A DNA stretch of 64,000 nucleotides from Lithodes maja (taxonomy: Eukaryota > Arthropoda > Malacostraca > Decapoda > Lithodidae): the NCBI GenBank assembly GCA_037953745.1, contig JBAKBP010000192.1, forward strand, positions 217,027-281,026, in the 5' to 3' direction. The notes below the pieces were generated by a model that saw only the letters and a list, made by a program, of their open reading frames with translations, searched no databases and was not told the origin of the DNA. Shown here piece by piece: positions 43,100-56,150 of this stretch. The position numbers were made by a program, and so were the translations under genes. Within the stretch, counting starts at the first letter, position 1, and each line of letters begins with the position of its first letter.

Positions 43100-44355
43100 T
43101 ATTTGTTAATTGCCTGAGTCCATTGTTGCTTATGTTAAAGAGTTATTACTTACTTATATTGAAGAGATAATACTTGCTTGTGTTGAAAAGTTAATACTTG
43201 CTTATATTGAAGAGATAATACTTGCTTATGTTGAACATATAATACTTGCTTACGTTGAAAAGTTAATACTTGCTTATATTGAAGAGATAATACTTGCTTA
43301 TGTTGAACATATAATACTTGCTTACGTTGAAGAATTAATACTTGCTTATGTTGAAGAGTTAATACTTGCTTATGTTGAAGAGTTAATACTTGCTTACGTT
43401 GAAGAGTTTATACTTGCTTATGTTGAAGAATTAATACTTTCTTACGTTGACGAATTAATACTTGCTTATGTTGAAGAGTTAATACTTGCTTATGTTGAAG
43501 AATTAATACTTGCTTACGTTGAAGAGTTTATACTTGCTTACGTTGAAGAGTTAATATTGCTTATGTTGAAGAATTAATACTGCTTACGTTGAAGAATTAA
43601 TACTTGCTTATGTTGAAGAGTTAATACTTGCTTATGTTGAAGAATTAATACTTGCTTACGTTGAAGAGTTTATACTTGCTTACGTTGAAGAGTTAATATT
43701 TGCTTATGTTGAAGAATTAATATTTGCTTACGTTGAAGAATTAATACTTGCTTATGTTGAACAGTCAATACTTGCTTATGTTGAAGAATTAATACTTGCT
43801 TACGTTGAAGAGTTAATACTTGCTTACGTTGAAGAGTTAATATTTGCTTATGTTGAAGAATTAATACTTGCTTACGTTGAACAGTTAATACTTGCTTATG
43901 TTGAAGAATTAATACTGGCTTATGTTGAACAGTTAATACTTGCTTACATTGAACAGTTAATACTTGCTTATGTTGAAGAATTAATACTTGCTTATGTTGA
44001 ACAGTTAATACTTGCTTACGTTGAACAGTTAATACTTGTTTATGTTGAAGAATTAATACATGCTTATGTTGAACAGTTAATACTTGTTTATGTTGAAGAA
44101 TTAATACTTGCTTACATTGAACAGTTAATACTTGCTTATGTTGAAGAATTAATACTTGCTTATGTTGAACAGTTAATACTTGCTTACGTTGAACAGTTAA
44201 TACTTGTTTATGTTGAAGAATTAATACTTGCTTACATTGAACAGTTAATACTTGCTTATGTTGAAGAATTAATACTTGCTTATGTTGAACAGTTAATACT
44301 TGCTTACGTTGAACAGTTAATACTTGTTTATGTTGAAGAATTAATACTTGCTTAT
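43100..44355. repeat. 24-bp minisatellite with 120-bp higher-order repeat
   Basis: About 52 units of 24 bp, consensus GAAGAGTTAATACTTGCTTA plus TGTT. Because 24 is a multiple of three, both strands stay open: EELILAYV repeats on the plus strand and KQVLTVQH-type repeats on the minus strand. Two unit types, GAAGAATTAATA and GAACAGTTAATA, alternate to the right. The 120-bp blocks 44101-44220 and 44221-44340 are identical five-unit higher-order repeats. I regard the frames as by-products, not a protein gene. Confidence 0.93.
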
Positions 44356-45587
44356 AAGAACATAAGAACATAAGAAAATGAGAGTCTGCAGAAAGCCGAT
44401 TGGCCTAAGCAAGGCAGATCCCTGTCCCACACAACCCCAATTACAAAGCCCAATTATAGGCTCAACACTCTAATACCCTGAGGATCATCTTACCAAAACG
44501 GTTAGAGATTAACGCAGGATTACGGGGGTCTGCAGAGCGCTGATTGGCCCAACCCTGCTGATCCCCCTTCACACCCAACCCTTCTCGTCCATATGTTTAT
44601 CCAATTTTATCTTAAAGCTCCCTATCGTTTTTAATCCCACTATAGTACTTGGTAGTCCATTCCACCCATCTACAACTCTGTTACCAAACCAATATTTGCC
44701 TATATATTTTCTGAAACGAAATTTATCTAATTTGAAACCATTGGTACGAGTTCTTTCGCTATCACTGAGCTTTAGTACATTTGTCATGTCCACTTTGTTA
44801 ATCCCACTAACCCACTTGAACACCTCTATCATATCCCCTCTAACTCTGCGTCTCTCTAACGAATGTAAGCCTAATTTCTTCAACCTTTCTTTATACGGAA
44901 GATTTCTAATATTATGGATCATTTTTGTCATTCTACGTTGTACTCTCTCCAATGAATCTACGTCCATTCTGTAATAAGGACACCAAAATTGAACAGCATA
45001 ATCCATATGGGGTCTCACTAATGACAAGTAAAGTTTTAAGATAACATCAGCAGTTCTGTTACTCACACTCCTTGAGATGAACCCGAGAATCCTGTTTGCC
45101 TTGTTTCGAACGCTTATACACTGTTGTCTAGGCTTCAAATCATTGCTAACAAACACACCTAGATCTTTCTCACAATTCGAGTTTTCTAATTCCACATTAG
45201 CTAGTTTATATTTAACATTTGTATGCATCTTCCCTATCTTTAATACCTTGCATTTGTCAATGTTAAACTTCATCTGCCAATTTACTGACCATTCGTGTAA
45301 GGTATCTAGATCCCTTTGGAGGCACTCTATATCTCTATCTGAATCAATTGTTCTCCCCATTTTGGTATCGTCTGCAAATTTACTTATCCTACTAGTTATA
45401 CCTAAATCAAGGTCATTTATGTATATAACAAACAACAGAGGACCTAATACAGATCCCTGGGGACACCACTTTTGACTGCTCCCCATTCTGACTTCGTACC
45501 ATTTATGCTGACTCTCTGCTTCCTACCAATTAGCCATGACCTAATCCATCCCAACAACGCCCCACCTATTCCATGCGCCTCAAGAAG
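44356..45587 (-). mobile_element. CR1-like LINE (LINE-A2), 5'-truncated, inserted in the 24-bp array
   Basis: The 3' end at 44356 begins with repeats of AAGAACAT (TTCTTATG on the minus strand), the CR1-type tail. The 5' truncation point is at about 45587, where array units resume. The target duplication cannot be separated from the array unit (GAAGA(A/G)TTAATACTTGCTTA on both sides). Confidence 0.88.
44569..45486 (-). CDS. Reverse transcriptase C-terminal half of LINE-A2
   Basis: 305 codons covering the second half of a CR1/Rex1-like reverse transcriptase. PQGSVLGPLLFVIYINDLDL is followed by the intact catalytic box KFADDTK at about residues 37-43, then FNIDKCKVLKIG, DLGVFVSNDLKPRQQC, LVRPHMDYAVQFWCPYY, RRVRGDMIEVFKWVSGINK and NRVVDGWNGLPSTIV. 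The apparent start is not real: upstream codons in another frame (IGGALLGWIRSWLIGRKQ) belong to the same protein, and one base is missing at about 45459 just before the GVPQGS motif. It is the best-preserved LINE coding segment in the window. Confidence 0.88.
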   Translation of the reverse strand: MGSSQKWCPQGSVLGPLLFVIYINDLDLGITSRISKFADDTKMGRTIDSDRDIECLQRDLDTLHEWSVNWQMKFNIDKCKVLKIGKMHTNVKYKLANVELENSNCEKDLGVFVSNDLKPRQQCISVRNKANRILGFISRSVSNRTADVILKLYLSLVRPHMDYAVQFWCPYYRMDVDSLERVQRRMTKMIHNIRNLPYKERLKKLGLHSLERRRVRGDMIEVFKWVSGINKVDMTNVLKLSDSERTRTNGFKLDKFRFRKYIGKYWFGNRVVDGWNGLPSTIVGLKTIGSFKIKLDKHMDEKGWV

Positions 45588-45735
45588 AGTTAATACTTGC
45601 TTACGTTGAAGATGTTAATATTTGCTTATGTTGAAGAGTTAATACTTGCTTACGTTGAAGAGTTAATACTTGCTTACGTTGAAGAGTTAATACTTGCTTA
45701 CGTTGAAGAGTTAATATTTGCTTACGTGGAGAAGT
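45588..45735. repeat. 24-bp minisatellite, distal part
   Basis: About six units of the same repeat, resuming after the LINE insertion and decaying at GAGAAGTGAAACC. Confidence 0.9.
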
Positions 45736-46180
45736 GAAACCTTGTTAATGTGAACGAGTTAATTATATTGACTGCAACCTAGAGGTCCAGTATTATACAC
45801 ATTAACTTGATAATTTTATATATAAAGTATTTCCGTGTATTTCTTGTGTTTGTATATTATATGCCCATAAACTATATGTTAATAAAATATATTGTAAATC
45901 TATGTTACCATTTGTTTGCGTTATCCAACTAAGAATGCATTAGTGCCCAAGTCTTAAAATAGTTGCGTAACAATCACAATTCTCCACTCTGTCTGAAAAT
46001 CCCTTACATCAAATTACTTTATGGGTGTTTCAGGTTTTCTAATGTCGTCTATTAACCTCTTACACTACTCACAATGAGTCTCCTTGCCTCTCTTTTTCAC
46101 TGGTTATAGGCTAAGTGAGTGAAGAGGCATCGCGGGCAAATGCTTGGACGTGCACAGTTACGACATTACTTTTTTCTATG
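45736..46180. other. Unassigned AT-rich spacer
   Basis: No gene seen. Confidence 0.4.
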
Positions 46181-46184
46181 TGGA

Positions 46185-47690
46185 TATATTAGCTACCAAA
46201 GGTAGAATTGTCTATGACGAGTGCCTCCCCCAGAGTTGGAATTGTGACAGGGCCAAAATCAAGGAATGTTCAAACCAAAATGCCTGGACACACGGAGTTT
46301 GAAGCAATTTAAGTCATAAGATGAGGGGAAGATAGATTCGGGGAGAGAGTTCCGGAGCTCAGCTGTGGAATAGAAGAAAGATTGGGAATAACATTTCAGT
46401 CTTGGGTTGGAGAGTTGCACAGAGTAGGGGTGGGATTGTGTTGCAAGACCGGTGTTACATACTCTACGTAGATGAGGTGGTATGCACTGAGAGAGTTTTG
46501 AGGAACATTGATTATTGTTATAGCGGTAGAATAGCGAAGGAGATGCAACATTGCAGCGAAGAGACAGAGATTGCAAAGAGTCGGTGAGTGGACGTGAATT
46601 AGTGAGATGAAAGGCTTTCTTTTCTACTTAGTCAAGAAGTGCTGTGTGCGAGGAACCTCCCCACACAGGTGAACAATACTGAATACATGGACGCACTGTG
46701 CCCCTGTACAGAGCAAGAAGCTGTGCAGGGTGAAAGAACCTCCGGAGGCAGTTGAGCACTCCCAGAAACGGTTTTAGCAAGTGTGGTAATATGGTCTTTC
46801 CAAGCTAGATCAGAAGAAAAAGGGACACCAAGAATACCGAGAGTGAAGGGTTGATTTGAGTATTGTTGAAGTGAAAAGGGGTAGACCTGTGGGAGTTCTT
46901 GATGAGTAGATAAATTGAGAAATTGGGTTTTGGAAGCATTGAAAATAACAACATTTTCTCTGCCCCAATTGGAAATGGTAGTTAAATCAGAAGATAAGTG
47001 TTCTATGGCTTCATCATGTAAGTTTTGAGGGATTGCTTGCTGGGGCAGTCTAGAAACCTAGTTGAATAGTGTAAGGTAGAGTCGTCAGCATATGAATGGA
47101 TAGGACTGGAGGTACAGTTGAGAAGATCATTTATGAATATTAGAAAGCATATTGGAGATAGGACAGAACCCTGAGGAACACCAGAGTTGATAGGATGAGG
47201 AAGTGGACGAATGCCGTCCACAACTTCTGCGATAGAAAAGCCAGAAAGGAAATTCGAGATAAAGGCACAGATGGAGGGATAGAAACCGAAGGAGGGTAGT
47301 TTAATAATAATAATAACAATAATAATAATATTTATTCAGTTAGCAATTTACAGAGTTGGTACCATATAGTATGTTACAAATATGACATGTACCAGCCTTG
47401 CATAATTCCAACTAGGGATAGCCCAATAAGGCCGTAAGGCGTATTTCCATTGGGGTCCTAGACTATCAAAGGCCTTCGATATGTATAGTGCAATAGAAAA
47501 GGTCTCACCGAAGTCCCAAAAGAAGGATGACCAGGAGTTAATAAGATATGAAAGAAGATCACCAGTAGAGCAACCCTTAAGGAAGCCATACTGGTGATCT
47601 GAGATTAGATTACGAGAAGAGAAATGCTGGAGATATTTTGAAGTAAGAATAGTTTCAGAAACTTTAGAAATGCAAGAAATCAGAGCAACT
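46185..47690 (-). pseudogene. LINE-B 3' portion
   Basis: The minus strand carries the RT C-terminal half. 47003-47221 has INSGVPQGSVLSPICFLIFINDLL and the intact SYADDSTLHYS box. 46259-46576 has the C-terminal YRYNNNQCSSKLSQCIPPHL and SSYDLNCFKLRVSRH. Frameshifts separate them. A small retroposon at 47300-47462 splits the segment upstream of the YADD part. The left edge carries the LINE-B terminal block near 46215. Confidence 0.8.
47300..47462 (-). mobile_element. Small retroposon with AAT-repeat end, second copy
   Basis: An AATAATAATAATAAC run, then a body ending GATAGCCCAATAAGGCCG and CGTATTTCCATTGGGGTCCT, as at 26440-26605. LINE-B sequence resumes at ACTATCAAAGGCCTTCG. Confidence 0.65.
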
Positions 47691-49640
47691 CAGAACGACC
47701 ACTATTCTTTGAGACAAGTGAATTATAGATATTACGTTGAAAGAAGAGGATGACCATATTACCCTAGTGGTCTAGTGTTTAAAGATCGTTTATTCTAAAT
47801 TGTGCTTGATACATAACTATTTAAATAATTAAAGTGCAGAATCCTTTAGAAAGGACGACCGGGCTATGCGCTGCTAGCTCCGATAATCCTCTAGAAGGGA
47901 TGTCTGGGCTGGATGGGTTAAGAAACAAGATTGCATCCACTTTTACATTTCAATTTCTTTGTTATTTTCTTTGCTGTTATATTTGTAGTTACGGGCGGCG
48001 ATTGTGCATGTGGTTTGTGGTGTAATTTCTTGGCTAGCTTGAGAAAACGGGAAAAAAAAATATATCTAATAATATACTGTACTGTATATAACTCAATATA
48101 ATAAACAAATAGAGATACAACAAACAAAGAATGTCTTTCGATGTCTTACATGCAAGTTGAAAAAATACACACAATTTTTAAGGAGACCAATATTATGAAC
48201 AAAAATTAAGCATTATGGAAACAAATTGAAGACAGCCACAATTTATCCTCACCAGAATATCAGCCCTTTTTATAAGATGAGGAGGCGTTTAGGGCTGCAT
48301 AAACTACACCGTATATATGGGTCTTTACTTGCTAAGGAAAGGTATCAGAGAGAATAGTCGAATAAGGTTTTACACGTTTTATTATTATTGTAGATAACGG
48401 GGACCCAAATGGCCACAACAGAAATCATAAACATGAATGGGTTAATCAGTGCGGGCAGTAAACATCATCAATAATTATGCAACAGCATATGGCAATCAAG
48501 GTACGCACAGGTATAGTCTTTATTAAGTACCTGGCTCAACTAATAGAACAATCATAGACAATTTATATACACGACGTACAGAGAATATACAAGGATGATA
48601 TTATGAATAATCAAAATGAGGCTCGATTGTGTATGGTGGGAATGTCAGGTGGGGAATGCTAGCTGGACTCTAATAATTATGATGTAAGGTAGGGCATAGC
48701 TAGCTGGTCATCTATGAGGAGGAAGTGGTTAGGTGACTGAGTGGTCGAACTAACATGTAACAATCTACTCATACGATGACTATTTACGTTACGGATAGTG
48801 TGTTGAGGGTTTGAATGACAATTACTGAATTTACTTTTACTCTCGAGGGGGTCTGGCAGACAGACCATGGAAATATCTAGCAGTGAGGCTGACAGAGATA
48901 TTTAGAGATCGTAGATACTCTTTTGGTCCAACAGCTAGGGTTATCTGCAGGGACGCTGACAAAGTCACCAGTGGGTCGTAGAATCTAGATACTTTCCCTA
49001 ACCTGGTTCGAGTATCTATGCATTTACTAGACCTTCTACGGCCTTGTCTGGCTACACCTTCGGCCCTCCCTCTTGAAGACATAGTCCCTTGTTGCTCCGG
49101 CGATGGGGGCAGCCCCTGCCCTCTACTAATATAGTAGAGGTAGGGCCCTTAGGATACATTGTCTTATCGTATCCCAGCTCCATTCCTCAGGTGTGCGTGG
49201 TGGTGTAGATGACGTCTGGTTGGCTGGTTTGACCTGGCTGTCAGCCAACCCCAGATCAGTCTGCGGGGATGACATCACTCCTGGTGGTGTGGGGCTGGAG
49301 TACCGTTTCCCAGGTAAAGTAGTCCTGTTTGGGGGGGGGGGGGGGGCACTACTCTCTTTACTGGGGGGACTCGTCCATGTTGCCCTCATTCGGTGTGAGA
49401 GAGAACTTTGCAAGGGTAAGCTTTGTTATTGTGGGGCCCCAACGGACGGCGCTGCGTTTCCTTATGGAACACCTTCTGTGGTGTTCGCCTTGGGGTGCTC
49501 TGGTGTCCTTCGGCAGATGGAGGAATTGTGTTGCTGTGGGTGGAATGTTGCATTTGTGGCATAACACCTATCTTAACTAACTAATTGACCTATAACTAAC
49601 TTATCTCCACATAATTTACCCCAAAATATCTCACAAGGTA
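47691..49640. other. Unassigned region with a hairpin and a short minus-strand frame
   Basis: No recognised gene. The minus-strand frame 48837-49082 (81 codons, basic N-terminus MSSRGRAEGVARQGRRRSSK) has a methionine start but no known domain. A 21-bp perfect hairpin, CCTCTACTA-ATA-TAGTAGAGG, lies at 49120-49140. A G run sits at 49330-49346. GC content is clearly higher at 49080-49560 than around it, which suggests another inserted element. Confidence 0.4.
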
Positions 49641-49984
49641 TAATTATGATATCGAAGCAACATTGATAGACAGATAATGACATTAATGCAGACTGAGAGA
49701 GTATCAAGATGTATTGTACCATTTATGCAGCCCACACACCAACTTCAGAACAGATGTAAAGTGCAGTCAACCAGAATAAGTGTCCGCATTCAAAAGTCTT
49801 GCGAGCATATTGTTAAGACTTAACATAGAAAGATAGATGTTATATCACGCTAACTGAACTACATTGTCAAATTAATTAGAGTGCTTTATTATGAAGGATG
49901 CATTATATTGTTATCCACAAATTAAGCAGAATGTGTGAGGAAATTTACATTATGAAGGAAAGCAAGCATACTTTTGAATATACT
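49641..49984. other. Spacer
   Basis: AT-rich, no feature recognised. Confidence 0.4.
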
Positions 49985-49985
49985 G

Positions 49986-50037
<52 letters not shown>

Positions 50038-50059
50038 CAGTATATATATATATTATATA

Positions 50060-50149
<90 letters not shown>

Positions 50150-50200
50150 CGGGTATATTTATATATATATACTGTATTTTTATTTTTATATATTTTTTTT
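49985..50200. repeat. (TA)n microsatellite with CTGTATA and CCGGG interruptions
   Basis: Mostly TA dinucleotides with scattered TACTGTATA and one TATACCGGGTATA. The tyrosine/isoleucine-rich open frames on both strands are artefacts of the repeat. Confidence 0.95.
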
Positions 50201-50201
50201 A

Positions 50202-50456
50202 TATTATTATTATTTTTATTTTTTTTATATTCCAACTACTCCCTCTCGGGCATAGGCTGATAGCCTTTACACTCTACCGCTGAACACGGTGAGACCCGTG
50301 AGGTCTTGCTCCAATCTAGGGAGTGAGACATGCGAAGCTTCAAGGCTCGAAACAACTCCATCTCTGAAGCCGCCTCGCCTCTGCGCTTCACAGTTCTAAT
50401 CCCCCACACTCGGACCCTCACTCTCAGAACGCCACCTATTGAGCAATTAACTCACA
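50202..50456 (-). mobile_element. SINE, second copy, lacking the tRNA head
   Basis: On the minus strand this matches the second half of the SINE at 22251-22806 (GGTGGCGTT, GAGGGTCCGAGTGTG, GGCTTCAGAGATGG, GACCTCACGGG, CAGCCTATG) and ends in an A-rich tail represented on the plus strand by the T run at 50202-50228. The tRNA-like head is absent, so the copy is 5'-truncated. Confidence 0.75.
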
Positions 50457-50474
50457 TACAGTATATATATATAT

Positions 50475-52465
<1,991 letters not shown>

Positions 52466-52469
52466 CAAT

Positions 52470-52490
52470 ATATATATATATATATATACC

Positions 52491-52578
<88 letters not shown>
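52470..52578. repeat. (TA)n microsatellite centred on ACCGGT
   Basis: TA dinucleotides interrupted once by TATACCGGTATA at about 52488-52499. Confidence 0.95.
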
Positions 52579-52579
<1 letters not shown>

Positions 52580-52900
52580 TATATAGCATCTAGCATTGTG
52601 AATATGGTGAATGTTGAATGAGTAGTTAAAAAGTTGAAAAATTTACTTTTACCTTTGATCTTTATGAATGACCTTTAGGTAAGATCAATTTCCTATTTTT
52701 ATTGACATCCACACAGACCGTCTAAATTCATGTATAATAATTTCGTAAGCATCTATAAATAACCACATCAGGAGATAATGGACAGACAGACAGACAGTCA
52801 GACAGACAGACAGAATGACAGGCAAGCCGAGTAATGTTAGTCCGGTAAGTGGGCGAGTGATACCATTTTGCTACTGCAGAATTGATAAAATGGTACATAA
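52579..52900. repeat. Spacer with (CAGA)n microsatellite
   Basis: GACAGACAGACAGACAGTCA and following units at about 52780-52815; otherwise no feature. Confidence 0.7.
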
Positions 52901-52904
52901 AATA

Positions 52905-55130
52905 CCAGCCTTGGAGCCCCAAGGAGGGGGGGGGGGGGGGGCATAAATGCCCCTAGCATCTTGACCCTTGGTGACGACTCGTCAAATTGTACTGGACCGC
53001 TTACTATAAAATTCTCCAACATTCGTGGCGTTACCTATAACTTTCACTCTGTAGAACACCAACTTTCCTCCAATAAACCTGATATTCTTTTTGTCACAGA
53101 GACTCGGGTATCTGAAGCAACTTCCAGTAACCCCTTCTCTGATTCCTCCTACTTGCTCTCTCCTAGTTTCAAAGCCAAGGACAGATGTTGTGTATGTGTG
53201 CACAACAAACACTTGCTTTCGTGTTCCCGACTATGACTCTTCTTAATGATCAACTCTCTGGTTCATATTTCCCTGTTACTTTCAAACTAAATATTTATGT
53301 GCTATCTATCTATCCCCTAACTCCACCGACTTTTCTAAATTCTTTGAAGATCTTACCTCTAAATTGGAATCTCTATCTTTGGCTATTTCAACGTTCACTG
53401 CCACAAATTGCTCTCCTCTCATTTCACTGACCAATCTGGTGAACAAGCCTACATCTTTAATGTCCTAAATCGTTTAGAACAGTTAGTCCAGTACCCTATT
53501 CGTATCCCTGACTGCATTGGAGGTTGGCCCAACATCCTTGATATAATTTTAACCTCTAATCCTTCTGCATACACTGTAAATATTTTCATAACCACATCTC
53601 TGATACCTGTCCCAGCGCTTGTGGCACTCTGGTGCTGCTGACTGGGAGGCTCTTCTGGAGTGCTTCTTTGATTTTCCATGGAATTATATTTGTTTCGATG
53701 GTCGGGGACCCTTGGAGCGTGCCAAACAGATTACCAAGGTTATTTTCTCGGGCACGGAGGCATATACATACAGTATTCCATTTTCTTTCTCTCAGTCTAA
53801 TGCAATAAAATCTTGATTTACTCACATTTTTTCTTCTGCTGTCTGCAATAAGGAGGAAGCATTCATACGGTACCATCGCCTTCAAACTCTAGAATCTCAT
53901 AATTTTTTTCCCCAGAATCAAGCCAAAGCTATTCTTCGACTGACTCGCCAACATTTTGTTCATGAATAACAAATGCTCTAAACTTTCCAACACTTGTTCT
54001 TCCCGATCTTTCTGGGATTTGTCTTCCCATAATTTAATTTCAGATCGTCAGCATGGTTTCCTTAGGGGCCACTCTACTGGTGATCTCCTTGCTTATATTA
54101 CTTACTCTTGGTTATCCTCCCTTCAGGACTTCGGTGAGACTGTTTCTATTGCGCTAGTGTCTAGACATATCAAAAGCTTTCGATAGAGTCTGGCACGAAT
54201 CTCTAATATCCAAACTACCCTCCTTCGGTTTCTATCTCTGGCTTTGTCTCTAATTTCCTTTCACACCGCTCCATCGCTCACTTCCTCAACCTATCAACTC
54301 CCGTGTTCCTCAGGATTCTGCCCTGTCTCCAATTATCTTACTAAAGTAATTTAATGATCTCCACAAGTGTACCTCTAGTCCTATCCACTCATATGGTGAT
54401 GACTCTACCTTACACTATTCAACTAGTTTTTCACAACAAGCCACGGCCCTCACTTAACAGCGCCGTGACTTGCCTATCTTCTGATCTATCAATTATTTCT
54501 GATTGGAGCAAGGACAATCTTGTTACTTTCAACACCTCCAAGACCCAATTTCTCCATCTATCTACCTGTCGCAATCTTTCGGAAGGCTCAATTAATCTTC
54601 AACAATACACAAATCAACCCTTCATCTTCTCTCAATATTCTAGGTGTATCTTTTTCAGCCAATCTTTCTTGGAAAGATCATATTACCACTCTTGCTAAAA
54701 CAGCTTCCCAAAAGTTAAGTGTGCTCAACCGTCTCTGTGGTTTCTTCACCCCCGGACATCTTCTTGCTCTGTATCGGGGTACAGTGCACCCCTGTATTGA
54801 GTATTCTTCGCATGTGTGAGGAGGTTCCACCCATATCACACTTCTCAAAAGAGTAGAGTCATCAGCATTATGCCTCATCAACTCTTCCTCTTACTAGTTC
54901 CCTACAATCTCTTTTATATATGCTGCAATGTTGCATCTCTTTCACTCTTCTATCACTATTACAACAATCAGTGTTTTTCAGAGCTCTCTCAGTGCATAAC
55001 CCCCTCCCTTGCGGCGAGTGCGAGGCATCCGCCTTTCAACACGGTACCACTCCTATTCAGTTCAGCTCTCCAACCCAAGATTGGTAAAGTTTCTCAGTAT
55101 CTTCCAGGCCAGTTTCTTTGTTAATGCTTC
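52905..55130 (+). pseudogene. LINE-B copy with an internal deletion
   Basis: The 5' region (CCAAGGAGGGGGG run) leads into the endonuclease: 52961-53236 (FSNIRGVTYNFHSVEHQLSS, LFVTETRVSEAT), 53185-53430 and 53408-53641 (TDQSGEQAYIFNVLNRLEQL, ILDIILTSNPSAYTV). 53619-53816 continues with WNYICFDGRGPLERAKQITK. At about 54010 the linker (SRSFWDL) jumps directly to SDRQHGFLRGHSTGDLLAY, so the RT fingers are deleted. The rest (DFGETVSIAL, a displaced YGDDSTLHY-like box, VSFSANLSWKDHITTLAK, LYRGTVHPCIEYSSHV) is in shifting frames. Inactive. Confidence 0.8.
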
Positions 55131-55234
55131 TGAGTAGACTTATATTCATTGAATAGTTTTAATTTTCTTTTGTTCTGCCTATCTGGAGCACTTTACGTAT
55201 ATCTATACTAAAACTCATATGCCAAAACTAGGCC

Positions 55235-56150
55235 CATTCGTCTAAACATAGAGCAGTTGGGAGTATGTACATGCTTAGATTAATATGCAATATTCGAAAA
55301 TACATAATATATTGTAGGCTTGTGCATAAACCTTTAACTGTCTTGATAGGTAATGCAGAATTTCGGTGTGAGTATCCAAGGTTCTCCTTGGAGTTCCACA
55401 TATATTCATTACGTTCATTGATTTCATTAATTAGGTTTATTTGTAAGTTAATTGGTGGGTTGGTGAAAACAAATATGAATTTAATAATATTATTAGTAAG
55501 TTTAGGGATATTTCTTCGAGAGGCCGGTCTATATGATCTGTGCCCCATGAATATTCTTTCCTCTCACTTAAACAGTAGGCTACCATAGTGCGGTTGGGAG
55601 TATGAACATGATTAGATTAATATCCAGTATTCGAGAATGGATAATAAGTCGTAGGCGTGTGCATAAACCTTTAACCGTCCTGGTGGTGTAATGGTTAAGG
55701 TGGCAAAAATATGTGTGTGATAACCCGGGTTCGAATCCCGGTGGATCATATATACTTTAATTAATTTCATTGGGGGTGTGGTGGTGAGATTAATAAAAAT
55801 AATATTATCCAGGTTCAGGAGTAATTTATAGCGAGGCCGTCCTTTGCGGTTAAGTGCCCCATTAATTACCCCTTCCAAAATTTGTCTAAACATTAGGCTA
55901 CCATAGAGCAGTTGTGAGTATGTACAATTGTACATGCTTAGATTAATATGCAGTATTCGAGAATGCATAATATATCAAAGGCTTGTGCATAAACATTTAC
56001 CGTAATGCTTAGTGTGCGGACTTTTGGTGTGAGTATCCTAGGTTAGAGTCCTTGGAGTACCACATGTATTCATTACTTTCACTGATTTCATTTATTAGGT
56101 TTATATGTAAGTTAATTGGTGGGTTGGTGAAAACAAAATATGAATGTAGG
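55235..56150 (+). repeat. Three tandem ~330-bp units related to a tRNA-derived SINE
   Basis: The landmark AGATTAATATGCAGTATTCG or a close variant occurs at 55277, 55614 and 55940, spacing 337 and 326 bp. Each is preceded by an AGCAGTTG(G/T)GAGTATG-type stretch and followed by TGTGCATAAAC(C/A)TTTA. Unit 2 has a tRNA-like segment; units 1 and 3 have a decayed version and end with the GGTGGGTTGGTGAAAACAAA block. A 43-bp piece of that end is inserted in LINE-B at 36566. Confidence 0.75.
55676..55750 (+). other. tRNA-like sequence (SINE head), not a functional tRNA
   Basis: An A-box-like TGGTGTAATGGTTAAGG and a perfect B box GGTTCGAATCC inside CCCGGGTTCGAATCCCGGTGG, which forms a good T arm. The acceptor strands do not pair fully and the anticodon arm is poor. 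It should still be able to recruit RNA polymerase III if intact. Confidence 0.7.

Noticed and set aside
43110..43577. EELILAYV repeat protein
   Set aside because: A 24-bp repeat keeps any frame open on both strands; no start context, no non-repeat domain and LINE disruption argue against a gene.
48389..49566. LTR pair or solo LTR bounded by TGTAGATAACGGGG and CATAACA
   Set aside because: The ends look LTR-like, but no target duplication was found and the two edges do not form an inverted repeat.
55676..55750. Functional tRNA gene
   Set aside because: The T arm and B box are good, but acceptor pairing and the anticodon arm are poor and the sequence is part of a repeated unit.
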